Positions 1 to 6,299 of a DNA stretch of 8,730 nt are shown here, piece by piece (the first letter of the stretch is position 1; each line of letters starts with the position of its first letter). Below the pieces are notes generated by a model. It had not been told where the DNA came from, did no database searches, and saw only the letters and a list, made by a program, of their open reading frames with translations. This DNA is from Streptosporangiaceae bacterium (GTDB lineage Bacteria > Actinomycetota > Actinomycetes > Streptosporangiales > Streptosporangiaceae): NCBI GenBank assembly GCA_025934635.1, contig JAICWX010000357.1, positions 1-8,730 of the forward strand, in the 5' to 3' direction. Both the position numbers and the translations under genes were made by a program.

Positions 1-141
1 CGGCCGCCCCAGCGCCGCCACCGGGTCAGGTGCGTGTTCACCATGACCCGGCGCACGTACGCCACCGGATCGTCGGCACGGACCTGCTGCCACCGCCGCA
101 GCGACTTGGCCAGCGCCTCCTGGACCAGGTCCTCGGCCTCC
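1..141. repeat. Terminal direct repeat, copy 1 (circular closure)
   Basis: Bases 1-141 match 8590-8730 base for base by direct reading. Both copies encode the same stretch of sigma factor region 2 in the same frame, so they are best read as one locus seen twice, meaning the window is a circle of 8589 bp with a 141-base overlap. A true duplicated segment at both ends of a linear molecule is the alternative but would have to break the sigma gene. Confidence 0.95.
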
Positions 142-242
142 TGCGGGCTGCCGGTCAGCACGTGCCCGAACCGCAGCAACGCGGGCAGCGCCCCGGCGGT
201 GAACTCCTCGAAGCTCCAGCTGCCGGCATCGGGCTCAGGCAC
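1..242 (-). CDS. SigE-family ECF RNA polymerase sigma factor, N-terminal part (continues at 8730 across the circle junction)
   Basis: This is the 5' part of an extracytoplasmic-function sigma factor. The start is the GTG at 242-240: an in-frame TGA lies five codons upstream, and a weak purine-rich Shine-Dalgarno (GAGAGA, 251-256) sits about 8 bases before it. The readable N-terminus holds a region 2 helix (ALLRFGHVLTGSPQEAEDLV) followed by the LRRW...PVAYVRRVMVNTHLTRWRRW segment, which is typical of region 2.2-2.4 in the actinobacterial SigE family and contacts core polymerase and the -10 element. The frame runs off the window at base 1 and resumes without a shift at 8590. Joined to 8304-8589 the gene is 528 nt, or 175 aa, the usual family length. 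It lies 71 bp downstream of the second kinase gene on the same strand. Confidence 0.88.
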   Translation of the reverse strand, partial: MPEPDAGSWSFEEFTAGALPALLRFGHVLTGSPQEAEDLVQEALAKSLRRWQQVRADDPVAYVRRVMVNTHLTRWRRWGG

Positions 243-294
243 GGTTTCCGTCTCTCACACCACCTAGACTCGCCAGCCCCGCCAGATGTTGCAG

Positions 295-308
295 AGCCGA
301 TTGCGGCT
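295..308. terminator. Small hairpin between kinase gene and sigma gene
   Basis: AGCCG-ATTG-CGGCT forms a 5-bp stem with a 4-base loop six bases past the stop codon of the upstream minus-strand kinase gene. No T-run follows, so it could be a weak terminator or simply chance. The remaining bases of this gap show no convincing sigma-70 promoter. Confidence 0.2.
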
Positions 309-313
309 GGTGC

Positions 314-925
314 TCATCCGAGGCAGGCGGCGAGTTCCGCGCGGTGGCGGCCGGGCAGGCCGTAGGCGTCGCAGATCAGCCGCATCCGCTCGCTGGCCGC
401 GGCCGGGTCGGCCACGCCCGGGCCGAGGCCGAGGTACTGCCAGCAGACGTGGGCGACGTCGTGGATGCGCTCCCCCGGAGCGGCCAGGTCCCAGTCGATG
501 AACGCCGCCGGGGCCAGTCCGCTGCCGCTGTCGCGGTACACGGTGTTCTTCGGCGCCAGGTCGTTGTGGCAGATCACCTCCCGGCCGGCGGCCAGCGGCG
601 TCCCGGCCGTCAGGTCATGGAACTCCCGGACGAGTTCGGCCACCCGGCCCAGGCTGGCGTCCGAGGTGACCGACGGCGGCTGGACCGGTCCCCAGGCCGC
701 ATGCCCTTCGATGAAGCTGAGCACCTCCCGGCCCAGCTCATCGGTGCCCAGGAACCGCGGCGCGCCCGCCCAGCCGCGCTGCTCGAACCAGCCCAGCACG
801 GCGTGAACGAACTCCGAGTTCGGAGCAGGCTCGCGCCGGACCGTGTCCCCGGCCCGGACGACCGCTGTCACGAACCCTCCCGGCAGCGGATCATCCACCG
901 GCCGGGCCCGCCACCTCAGCCGCAT
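314..925 (-). CDS. APH-fold phosphotransferase (aminoglycoside phosphotransferase family), short C-terminus
   Basis: This is a small-molecule kinase of the APH/choline kinase fold. Numbered from the ATG at 925-923 (203 aa), it shows the N-lobe segment GGFVTAVVRAGDTVRR at 16-31 and the GREVLSFIEG hinge at 65-74. The catalytic loop is HNDLAPKN at 120-127, with the Brenner-type H, D and N. The metal-binding IDWD is at 143-146 and is followed by HDVAH. The substrate is unknown; the fold alone does not establish antibiotic resistance. The ATG start overlaps the upstream kinase gene by 35 nt. A GTG at 898 would overlap its stop by only 8 nt and is an equally good start, so the two genes are probably translationally coupled. 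The protein ends soon after the DAYGL helix, shorter than I expect for this family, so a C-terminal truncation or frameshift is possible. Confidence 0.75.
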   Translation of the reverse strand: MRLRWRARPVDDPLPGGFVTAVVRAGDTVRREPAPNSEFVHAVLGWFEQRGWAGAPRFLGTDELGREVLSFIEGHAAWGPVQPPSVTSDASLGRVAELVREFHDLTAGTPLAAGREVICHNDLAPKNTVYRDSGSGLAPAAFIDWDLAAPGERIHDVAHVCWQYLGLGPGVADPAAASERMRLICDAYGLPGRHRAELAACLG

Positions 926-2168
926 CCGCGCTGCGGAGGGCGGCGCGGATCGCGGCGGCCGGGTCACCGCGGTGGTAGATACGTTCGGCCGGCTCGATGC
1001 CGTCGAGGAATTCCTGGTAGCGCACGGCGTAGGCGAGGTGCGAGAGCGGTTCGGCGATGCGCAGCGCGCGGGCCGGATCGCACCCGGGGACCCTCGCTGA
1101 CCAGGCCGCGATCCAGGCCCGGGCGGCCGCGGGCCGCTTCGCCGGGGGGAGGTAGTCGCACGCCCGCAGCCCGTCGAGCACCGGGTTGCCGAGATGAGCG
1201 TCGGCCCAGTCCACGACGACCGGCGGGCCGCCATCACTGCGCCAGTTACCGGGGTGGAAGTCGCCGTGCACGACGGTGTCGGGCAGGCGGCACTCCGCCA
1301 GCAGCGGGAACCGGCTCAGCAGGCCGCGCGCGGCGGCCCTCTCCCCGGCGCTCAGCTCGGCGGCGGCCGGGCCGTCGAGCAGGGCACGGATCTGCCCGGT
1401 GAGGGCCGGCGGGCGCCGGTCGGGCAATCCGGGGATGCCGGGCAGCCGTCCGGCCAGGACGGCCTGGGCAGCGGCCAGACGCTGGACGGCGCTGGTGAAG
1501 ATCTGCGGTGACGCGTCCCAGCAGTCCTCGCCGGGCAGGTGCTCGAGCAGGACCCGCCCCGGCGCGGCGCCGATGACGGGCGGGACCAGGGTCGGGTCCA
1601 CGCGGGCGAAGGCGGCGATGACGCTGGCCTCGTCGGCCGCGAAGCGGGGCGTGGCCTTGAGCCAGGCCGGCCCGGTCGCGGTCGGCAGCTGGAACAGGCC
1701 GGACAGGTTCCAGGTCCGGCGCTGCACGGCGGGCCCGGTCATCCGGCGGCCCGCCGCCTCGAGCGTGGCCTCGGCCCAGCCGAGGAGCTCGTGAACACCG
1801 TCAAGCCGGGCCCACAGCGAACGCAGTTCCTCCGGCCCGGTCAGCACTTCCGGTCCGGCTAGTTCCTCCGGTCCGGCTAGTTCCTCCGGCGCGGCCAGCG
1901 CCGGGAGGCTGGCGGCCCGGGCGGCCAGCAGGCCGCGAGCCGGGCGGCTGAGCGCGGCCGCGTGGTAGGTCACGTGACCGTCGCGGCTCCCGTCCCCTCC
2001 GTCGACCCGCAGCAGGCGCAGCACTATCACGGAGACACCGAGAACCTCGCGCAGGTGCGCCACGACCGGCTCCACCTCGGACCACCACGGGATGCTCACG
2101 CTCACCGGGCCGATCGTCCCGAGATAGGCGTCGCCCCAGGTGACCACGGCGCTGACGGTTCTCCCCAC
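891..2168 (-). CDS. APH-fold phosphotransferase with extra N-terminal domain
   Basis: This is a 425-aa cytosolic kinase-fold protein. Residues 1-75 form a separate small domain (VTWGDAYLGTIGPVSVSIPWW, then VIVLRLL), which I recall in front of actinobacterial phosphotransferases and whose role I do not know. Residues 94-117 are a six-residue tandem repeat, PEELAG and variants, acting as a linker. The kinase part follows: WLKA with the probable ATP-binding lysine K171, the hinge LLEHLPGE at 207-214, the catalytic loop HGDFHPGN at 301-308 and the metal-binding DWADAHLGNPVLD from 320. The GTG start at 2168-2166 has no Shine-Dalgarno, and a -10-like hexamer lies six bases before it, suggesting a leaderless transcript. 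It is divergent from the P-loop kinase gene and overlaps the second kinase downstream. The substrate cannot be read from the sequence. Confidence 0.85.
   Translation of the reverse strand: MGRTVSAVVTWGDAYLGTIGPVSVSIPWWSEVEPVVAHLREVLGVSVIVLRLLRVDGGDGSRDGHVTYHAAALSRPARGLLAARAASLPALAAPEELAGPEELAGPEVLTGPEELRSLWARLDGVHELLGWAEATLEAAGRRMTGPAVQRRTWNLSGLFQLPTATGPAWLKATPRFAADEASVIAAFARVDPTLVPPVIGAAPGRVLLEHLPGEDCWDASPQIFTSAVQRLAAAQAVLAGRLPGIPGLPDRRPPALTGQIRALLDGPAAAELSAGERAAARGLLSRFPLLAECRLPDTVVHGDFHPGNWRSDGGPPVVVDWADAHLGNPVLDGLRACDYLPPAKRPAAARAWIAAWSARVPGCDPARALRIAEPLSHLAYAVRYQEFLDGIEPAERIYHRGDPAAAIRAALRSADAAEVAGPAGG
1818..1889 (-). repeat. 18-bp coding tandem repeat (about 4 units)
   Basis: On the minus strand the unit CCGGAGGAACTAGCCGGA occurs twice identically (1854-1889). 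A diverged unit encoding PEVLTG follows, then a partial unit PEELRS. All are in frame, so copy-number change would add or remove six residues from the linker between the N-terminal and kinase domains. Confidence 0.85.
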
Positions 2169-2174
2169 CGGCCC

Positions 2175-2180
2175 AGTGTG
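2175..2180 (-). promoter_or_regulatory. Possible -10 element of the kinase gene, leaderless arrangement
   Basis: Minus-strand CACACT sits exactly six bases upstream of the GTG at 2168, the spacing expected when transcription begins at the start codon. It fits only part of the TANNNT consensus, and no clear -35 is seen. The absence of any Shine-Dalgarno supports the leaderless reading. Confidence 0.3.
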
Positions 2181-2184
2181 AACG

Positions 2185-2196
2185 ATCCGGCCGGAT
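2185..2196. promoter_or_regulatory. 12-bp perfect palindrome in the divergent promoter region
   Basis: ATCCGGCCGGAT is a perfect inverted repeat located between the two divergent start codons (2168 and 2235), where it would cover the promoter spacers of both genes. It could be an operator for a dimeric regulator. In GC-rich DNA such palindromes also arise by chance, and no regulator gene is adjacent. Confidence 0.3.
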
Positions 2197-2222
2197 GCGG
2201 GCGACCGAATATCCGCCCGGCG

Positions 2223-2228
2223 TAGCCT
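2223..2228 (+). promoter_or_regulatory. Candidate -10 element (TAGCCT) of a leaderless promoter
   Basis: TAGCCT matches the actinobacterial TANNNT -10 consensus and lies six bases before the GTG at 2235. GCGACC at 2201-2206, 16 bases upstream, is a weak -35. No ribosome binding site precedes the GTG, consistent with transcription starting at the start codon. Confidence 0.4.
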
Positions 2229-2234
2229 GAGCCA

Positions 2235-2939
2235 GTGAGCGCAGCGCGGCTGATCCTGATCGAGGGAATGATCGGATCGGGTAAGACGACGACCGCCGGG
2301 TGGCTCGAGGGCTGGCTGTCAGGCCGGGGCGAGGACGCCCGGGCCTTCCGTGAGTTCGACGAGGATCAGCCCATCCGGACCAGGGCCGTGGATCAGTTGC
2401 GGGCCGCCGCCGCGCGGGCGGGCGGGCCGCCGGACCACGCCGGAAACGTTGCGCCGCGTGATTCGGACGTGTACGCCGCCAGCCAGTGGCGGCGGCTGGC
2501 CGAGCGGTGCGTGAGCGGCCGGCAGACGCTCATCCTGGAGAGCATCTTCCTGCAGAACTCCGTCATGCCGGCCTTCATTCACGACGCTTCCGCGGACGTG
2601 GTGACCGGGCTCTACGACACGATCCTGGACCAGGTGGCACCGGCCGAGCCGTTCCTGGTCTACCTGCGGCCGGCCGACCCCGCCACGGCGGTGGCGCGCA
2701 TCCACGACACCCGGGGGCCGGAGGCGAAAGAGCGGAACGTCACCTTCGTGCAGAACAGCCCGTGGGGCCGCCGCCGCGACCTGCGCGGACCCAGCGCGGT
2801 CGCTGCGCTGTACGAGGACTGGGAGGCGTTCGTGGACACGCTGTACGCAAAGTATCCCTTCCCCAAGCTCATGGTGACCGACCCGCAGCAGGACTGGCCA
2901 GCGGCTCAGGTCCGGATCGGCGCGGCCATCCGGCCCTGA
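2235..2939 (+). CDS. P-loop NTPase, nucleoside/nucleotide kinase-like
   Basis: This 234-aa soluble protein begins LILIEGMIGSGKTTTAGWL, with the Walker A motif GMIGSGKT at residues 11-18 directly behind the first beta strand, as in thymidylate, deoxynucleoside and similar small-molecule kinases. A second strand and acidic residue, TLILESIFLQN (about 99-109), sits where these kinases place the catalytic or Walker B acid. FLVYLRP (about 139-145) resembles the strand before the LID region, and the basic segment WGRRRDLRG (about 176-184) may serve as the LID. The length fits the fold. The substrate is not evident; both nucleotide and antibiotic kinases use it. The start is a leaderless GTG. The gene is convergent with the methyltransferase/intron on its 3' side, with 39 bp between its stop and the intron's 3' end. 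Confidence 0.8.
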   Translation: MSAARLILIEGMIGSGKTTTAGWLEGWLSGRGEDARAFREFDEDQPIRTRAVDQLRAAAARAGGPPDHAGNVAPRDSDVYAASQWRRLAERCVSGRQTLILESIFLQNSVMPAFIHDASADVVTGLYDTILDQVAPAEPFLVYLRPADPATAVARIHDTRGPEAKERNVTFVQNSPWGRRRDLRGPSAVAALYEDWEAFVDTLYAKYPFPKLMVTDPQQDWPAAQVRIGAAIRP

Positions 2940-2955
2940 CCAGCGGAGGCCGCAA

Positions 2956-2968
2956 CCGGCCGAGCCGG
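2956..2968. terminator. GC-rich hairpin in the convergent gap
   Basis: CCGGC-CGA-GCCGG forms a 5-bp stem 16 bases after the P-loop kinase stop. Before the intron arrived it would also have lain just past the methyltransferase stop, so it may terminate from both sides. It has no T-tract; actinobacterial terminators often lack one. Confidence 0.3.
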
Positions 2969-2981
2969 GGCCACCGGTGTT

Positions 2982-3037
2982 CCGGTAGGCCGCCGACGAG
3001 GTGCCCGCTAGGCGGGTCCTTTTCCGGCGGCCCCCGG
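2982..3037 (-). other. Group II intron domain VI with branch-point adenosine
   Basis: Minus-strand CCGGG+GGCCGCCG (3037-3025) pairs with CGGCGGCC (2995-2988), then U2987, then CCGG (2985-2982), leaving A2986 as the only unpaired base in the lower stem. That base is the expected lariat branch point. The apical hairpin CCCGC-CTA-GCGGG (3016-3004) contains the RT reading frame's stop codon. The intron then ends with AAC. Confidence 0.75.
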
Positions 3038-4864
3038 GCCGAACCGGACGTGCCCGTTTCCGGGCATCCGGCTCTCTGGTGACCGTAAGCGTGTCGTGGC
3101 CGGGTTCCCGGCGTGGATGGCGGCGTGGCAGGGGACGCAGACGATGAGGGTCTTGCGCCGTTTCCTGGCCATGAGCTGTGCCCACGCGGGTTGCGGCTGG
3201 CCCGTCCGTGCGAGGTCGGCGAGCTTTCTGACCTGGTGGGTTTCCACCTGGCCGGGCTGCTCGCACATTTCGCACTGTCCCGTCAGGAGCCTGGTTACCA
3301 GCTCCTTGCGGCGGGGCCTGGCCGGTCCTTGCGGGCGGTCGGTGATGACCGCCTTCTTCTGCCGCCGGAGCGGGATGCCTCCGAACCGTGCGACCAGCGG
3401 CTTCCTGCCGGGCCTTTCGACGCGTGCCTCGAAGCACCGGCGCGGCCCGTGAGGGGTGACGGTGACGGCCTTGTACTTGCGGGCCATCTTGGTCACCGTG
3501 GAGCGGTGCCGGTGGGCGAGCGTCTTGAGCATGGAGGTCTTCATGACCCATTCCAGCCGGTCGAGCCGCCAGGCATCGACGGCCAGCAGGTAGTACTGGA
3601 CGATGCCCCGGTACTCCGCCCCGTAGGTGCTGATGATCGCGTGGTCGTCGCGGTCTTTCAGCGCGGGGCGGGACGCGGGTTTGCCGCGTTGCAGGCAGGG
3701 GGCGCACTTGGCCTTGATCACCGTTTTCGGCACGCGGAGCTGGACTGTGCCGTTGAGCTTGCGGCGGCCGCCGGTTACCTGGCGGTCGTCGTGGGCCACG
3801 GTGATCTCGTAGCCGAGGAATTTCGCCGCCTGGGTGCGGGCGTGCGTGATCAGGGTCTTTTCCCTGCTGAGTTCCAGTTTGAGGTCGTCGCGCAGGAACT
3901 CGGCGAGGCGTGTCCTGATCTCCTCGGCTTCGGCCTTCGGTCCGGTGAACCCGAGGAGCGCGTCGTCGGCGTAGCGGGTGTAGCGCAGCCGCCGGTAGCC
4001 TGGGTCTTGCGGATCCATGCTGGGCATGCTGCGCTGCCGCAGGAGCAGTTCCCGCGCCGCGGCGCGGTCCCCGCGCCTGCGGGCGCGCCTTACCGCTGAC
4101 TCGGTGCGGCGGTAGCCGGGGTTTTTCGCCCGGACCTGTCCTCGGGTGTATTCGGGTATGAGGATTGTCTCGGCGAATTTGTCCATCCGGTCCAGGTAGA
4201 TATTGGACAGGACTGGTGAGACGACACCGCCCTGGGGAACCCCGGAAAGCGTTGCGTTCCATTCCCAGTCCTCAAGGTACCCGGCTTGGAGCATCTGTTT
4301 GATGAGCCGGAGGAACCTGCTGTCACTGATTTTCTCCGCCAGCGCTGAGAGCATGACCTCATGGTCGAGCGACCCGAAGCAGTCGGAGATGTCGCTTTCA
4401 ATGAACCAGGTTGTCCCGGTCCAGGTATTCGCCACGTCGTTTAGCGCGGTGTGGCATCCCCGGCCGGGACGGAAACCGTGTGAACAGCCGGAGAACCGGG
4501 GCTCGTAATATGCCTCCAGCAGGAGGCGGATTACCTCGCCCACGATTTTATCCGACCACGACGGCAGTCCCAGCGGCCTTTTCTTCCCGTTCTTTTTCGG
4601 GATCCAGGCGCGCTTCACGGGCTGGAACCGGTAGCGCTCGTGGCGCAGCGCACCGATGATGCGCCCGATCCCGGCCAGCGACATGCCGTCTGCGGTTTCC
4701 CCGTCGGCCCCGGGCGTCATCGCGCCGTGGTTGGCATAGATCCGCCCGTAGGCCAGCAGGTACAGCTGCGGGTTGAACAACTGCCGGTACAGCCTTTCCA
4801 GCGGCAGGCCGCGCCTGCCACGGTCACGCACGACGTCCAGTACCGTTGCGGCGTCCCGCATCAC
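3008..4864 (-). CDS. ltrA: Group II intron-encoded reverse transcriptase/maturase with HNH endonuclease domain
   Basis: This multifunctional protein (618 aa from GTG 4864; ATG 4861 is equally placed behind GGGAGG at 4870-4875) splices the intron and copies it into DNA targets. RT blocks are in order: ADGETADGMS (53-62), KRPLGLPSWSDKIV (95-108), SHGFRPGRGCHTAL (128-141), the first catalytic aspartate in IESDISDCF (155-163), GVPQGGVVSPVLSNIYLD (208-225), the active-site YADD at 298-301 and KFLGYEI (348-354). The X/maturase domain follows (STYGAEYRGIVQYYLLA, 412-428). A C-terminal HNH domain has zinc pairs CEMC (531-534) and CVPC (576-579), with THQVRKL between them and HAAIHAG after. No frameshift or missing catalytic residue is seen. 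It closely parallels LtrA of Ll.LtrB. Oddly, residues 597-608 are encoded by domain V and the stop lies in domain VI. Confidence 0.93.
   Translation of the reverse strand: MMRDAATVLDVVRDRGRRGLPLERLYRQLFNPQLYLLAYGRIYANHGAMTPGADGETADGMSLAGIGRIIGALRHERYRFQPVKRAWIPKKNGKKRPLGLPSWSDKIVGEVIRLLLEAYYEPRFSGCSHGFRPGRGCHTALNDVANTWTGTTWFIESDISDCFGSLDHEVMLSALAEKISDSRFLRLIKQMLQAGYLEDWEWNATLSGVPQGGVVSPVLSNIYLDRMDKFAETILIPEYTRGQVRAKNPGYRRTESAVRRARRRGDRAAARELLLRQRSMPSMDPQDPGYRRLRYTRYADDALLGFTGPKAEAEEIRTRLAEFLRDDLKLELSREKTLITHARTQAAKFLGYEITVAHDDRQVTGGRRKLNGTVQLRVPKTVIKAKCAPCLQRGKPASRPALKDRDDHAIISTYGAEYRGIVQYYLLAVDAWRLDRLEWVMKTSMLKTLAHRHRSTVTKMARKYKAVTVTPHGPRRCFEARVERPGRKPLVARFGGIPLRRQKKAVITDRPQGPARPRRKELVTRLLTGQCEMCEQPGQVETHQVRKLADLARTGQPQPAWAQLMARKRRKTLIVCVPCHAAIHAGNPATTRLRSPESRMPGNGHVRFGPGAAGKGPA
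3041..3074 (-). ncRNA. Group II intron domain V (catalytic core hairpin)
   Basis: This 34-nt hairpin has a lower stem GAGCCGGA (3074-3067) paired with TCCGGTTC (3048-3041), containing the AGC catalytic triad. A two-base CG bulge follows, then an upper stem TGCCCG/CGGGCA capped by a GAAA tetraloop. Length, triad, bulge and tetraloop all match the family. It lies inside the RT reading frame. Confidence 0.92.
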
Positions 4865-5101
4865 GCGTACCTCCCGGTCTCCCGGACATCGGTCACCTGG
4901 TCCCCTTCGCCCTGCGGACGGCTTTCCCGTCCTCCCTGGCGGGGCGTTACTCCCGCGACTACTACGAGACCTCCGTCACCATAGGGCTCGCGCCCCTTAG
5001 GTGATCCCACGTTCGTCTTCGCTATACGTAACAGCGCGATTTAGGTGCCCCGGTCGTCTCCTTGAATTCCCTCACTGGGAATCGCTCCTCCACCCCGGAG
5101 G

Positions 5102-5132
5102 CTGTCTCGCATGCCCTAACAATACGGGACAG
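5102..5132 (-). other. Intron EBS1/delta target-recognition loop
   Basis: The stem CTGTC (5132-5128) / GACAG (5106-5102) presents a loop containing TAGGGC (5118-5113). This pairs with the six exon bases GCCCTG (5397-5392) at the 3' end of the methyltransferase gene (five Watson-Crick pairs plus one G-U). The base before it, T5119 (delta), can pair with A2978, the first base of the 3' exon, as expected for IIA introns. Confidence 0.65.
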
Positions 5133-5390
5133 GGCGGGCGCCGGTTTCATGTGCGTTTCCGGCGGACGGCGCATTGCATCTTCTGGAGACTAGGGTTCAG
5201 GCAGTATAGCTTTCACCATGTCGCGCGGGTCCCCTAACGCTTTGCTCCTGCACCTGGACACAACCGTTAGTTTCCTGCCATGCTATTGTTCCCTTCACCT
5301 TTCGGATCCAGGTAAGGCATCAGACCCAGGAACCTCCCTCCGAGTTCCTCCCGACTATATCGGGGATATAACGAAGCGCCTCGTGGCGCA

Positions 5391-6209
5391 TCAGGGCTTG
5401 CGGGCGACGCCGGCGTAGCTGTCGACCTCGCGGGGCTCCTCCTCGGCGTCCCTGACGTCGGGGCGCCACCGGGAGGTGCTGAGCACGCCGGGCGGCACCA
5501 GGTCCAGGCCGTCGAAGAACGCGGCGATCCGCTCCGGGCTGCGCAGGTGATAGGAGCTGGCCGAGTTCTGGTTGTAGACCGCGATGGCCTGGTTCATCTC
5601 GGGGTTGGTGTCGGTGCCGTCGGACAGCGCCAGGTAGCTGCCGGACGGCAGCCCCGCGAGCAGCCGGGTCATGATCGAGCCGGGCTCGTCGGTATCGTCG
5701 ATCTGGCCCAGGATGCCCAGCATCACCAGCGCGACGGGCTGGCCGAAGTCCAGGGTCGCGGCGGCCTCGCGCAAGATCCGGTCCGGGTCGCGCACGTCGG
5801 CTTCGATATAGCTGGTCATGCCGCCGGGGGCGCTGGTCAGCAGGGCCTGGGCGTGCACCAGCACCAGCGGGTCGTTGTCGACGTAGACGATCCGCGATTC
5901 CGGGGCCAGCAGCTGCGCGATCTGGTGGGTGTTGTTCGCGGTCGGCAGGCCGGTCCCGATGTCCAGGAACTGCCGGATGCCGGCCTCCCCCGCCAGGTAG
6001 CGCACCGCGCGGCCGAGGAACCGGCGCTGGGCCCGGGCCTGGTGGGCGATGGCGGGGAACATCTTCAGGATCAGGTCGCCCGTCTCGCGATCGGCCGCGA
6101 AGTTGTCCTTCCCGCCCAGCAGGTAATTCCACACCCGGGCCGAATGCGCCTCGCTCGTGTCGAGCTGGGGCGCCGCCCCTTCCCCGTCGGTCGACGACCT
6201 GCCAGTCAC
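5391..6209 (-). CDS. SAM-dependent methyltransferase, DUF574 (PF04672) family
   Basis: This 272-aa cytosolic protein belongs to a family that is expanded in actinomycetes. It has the family signature SARVWNYLLGGKDNFAADRE (23-42), the SAM-binding loop FLDIGTGLPT (81-90), the acidic end of strand 2 in VYVDNDP (108-114), EADVRDP (136-142), and the C-terminal YAGVARKP that commonly ends these proteins. The length is normal for the family. The GTG start at 6209 follows AGGAGG (6218-6223) at 8 bases. The methyl acceptor is unknown; such genes often sit near regulators or biosynthetic clusters, which are absent here. The stop TGA (5393-5391) is where the group II intron sits. TG is exonic, and the A is supplied by the intron if unspliced or by the 3' exon after splicing, so the protein should be identical either way. 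Confidence 0.88.
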   Translation of the reverse strand: MTGRSSTDGEGAAPQLDTSEAHSARVWNYLLGGKDNFAADRETGDLILKMFPAIAHQARAQRRFLGRAVRYLAGEAGIRQFLDIGTGLPTANNTHQIAQLLAPESRIVYVDNDPLVLVHAQALLTSAPGGMTSYIEADVRDPDRILREAAATLDFGQPVALVMLGILGQIDDTDEPGSIMTRLLAGLPSGSYLALSDGTDTNPEMNQAIAVYNQNSASSYHLRSPERIAAFFDGLDLVPPGVLSTSRWRPDVRDAEEEPREVDSYAGVARKP

Positions 6210-6299
6210 GGCCTGAGCCTCCTGTATGCGCGCCCGCGGTCACGATCCCCCGGATCGTACCTTTCGCCGGGGCGAGCAAAGCCTATCCGCCTCAGGCCC

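Larger units (their letters stand above)
2979..5391 (-). mobile_element. Full-length group II intron (IIA, mitochondrial-like class)
   Basis: This self-splicing retroelement is about 2413 nt long and reads on the minus strand. From its 5' end it carries domain I segments resembling the Lactococcus Ll.LtrB intron: GGGAACAATAGCATGG near 5293, the AAACGCACATGAAA loop near 5158-5145, and an EBS1 hairpin. Next come a domain III block (GGAGGTCTCGTAGTAGTC, 4975-4958), the RT gene in domain IV, a canonical domain V, and domain VI with a bulged A at 2986. The 3' end is set at C2979 (...AAC), seven bases past the bulged A. The 5' end is set at A5391 from EBS1 pairing and the distance to domain I motifs, with G5392 as the alternative. 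All expected parts are present, so it may be active. It shows less extreme GC than the flanking genes, consistent with transfer. Confidence 0.9.

Noticed and set aside
1..141. Terminal repeats of a phage genome or a transposon
   Set aside because: No phage or transposase genes are present, and the repeat lies inside a single intact sigma gene. Circular closure explains it better.
344..1402. A 352-codon plus-strand frame over the two kinase genes
   Set aside because: It is antisense to the APH motifs HNDLAPKN and HGDFHPGN, Arg/Pro/Gly-rich, and has no recognisable domain.
314..2168. Aminoglycoside resistance operon
   Set aside because: Both proteins have the APH fold, but neither matches a named resistance enzyme I can recognise. 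The fold covers many unrelated substrates.
2985..2995. Intron 3' end at ...GGCCTAC (2985)
   Set aside because: The A in that TAC is the bulged branch point of domain VI, because CCGG after it pairs with CCGG at 3037-3034. The 3' end should therefore lie seven bases further, at 2979, where delta' A2978 also pairs with delta T5119.
2319..4262. A 647-codon open frame on the minus strand across the P-loop kinase and the intron
   Set aside because: It is antisense or out of frame to two clearly recognisable proteins, is arginine/proline-rich low-complexity sequence, and has no motifs. It is a shadow frame of high-GC DNA.
5320..6279. A 319-codon minus-strand frame overlapping the methyltransferase in another phase and entering the intron
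   Set aside because: Its composition is skewed to Arg/Pro/Gly, it has no motifs, and it extends into intron domain I, which is structured RNA.
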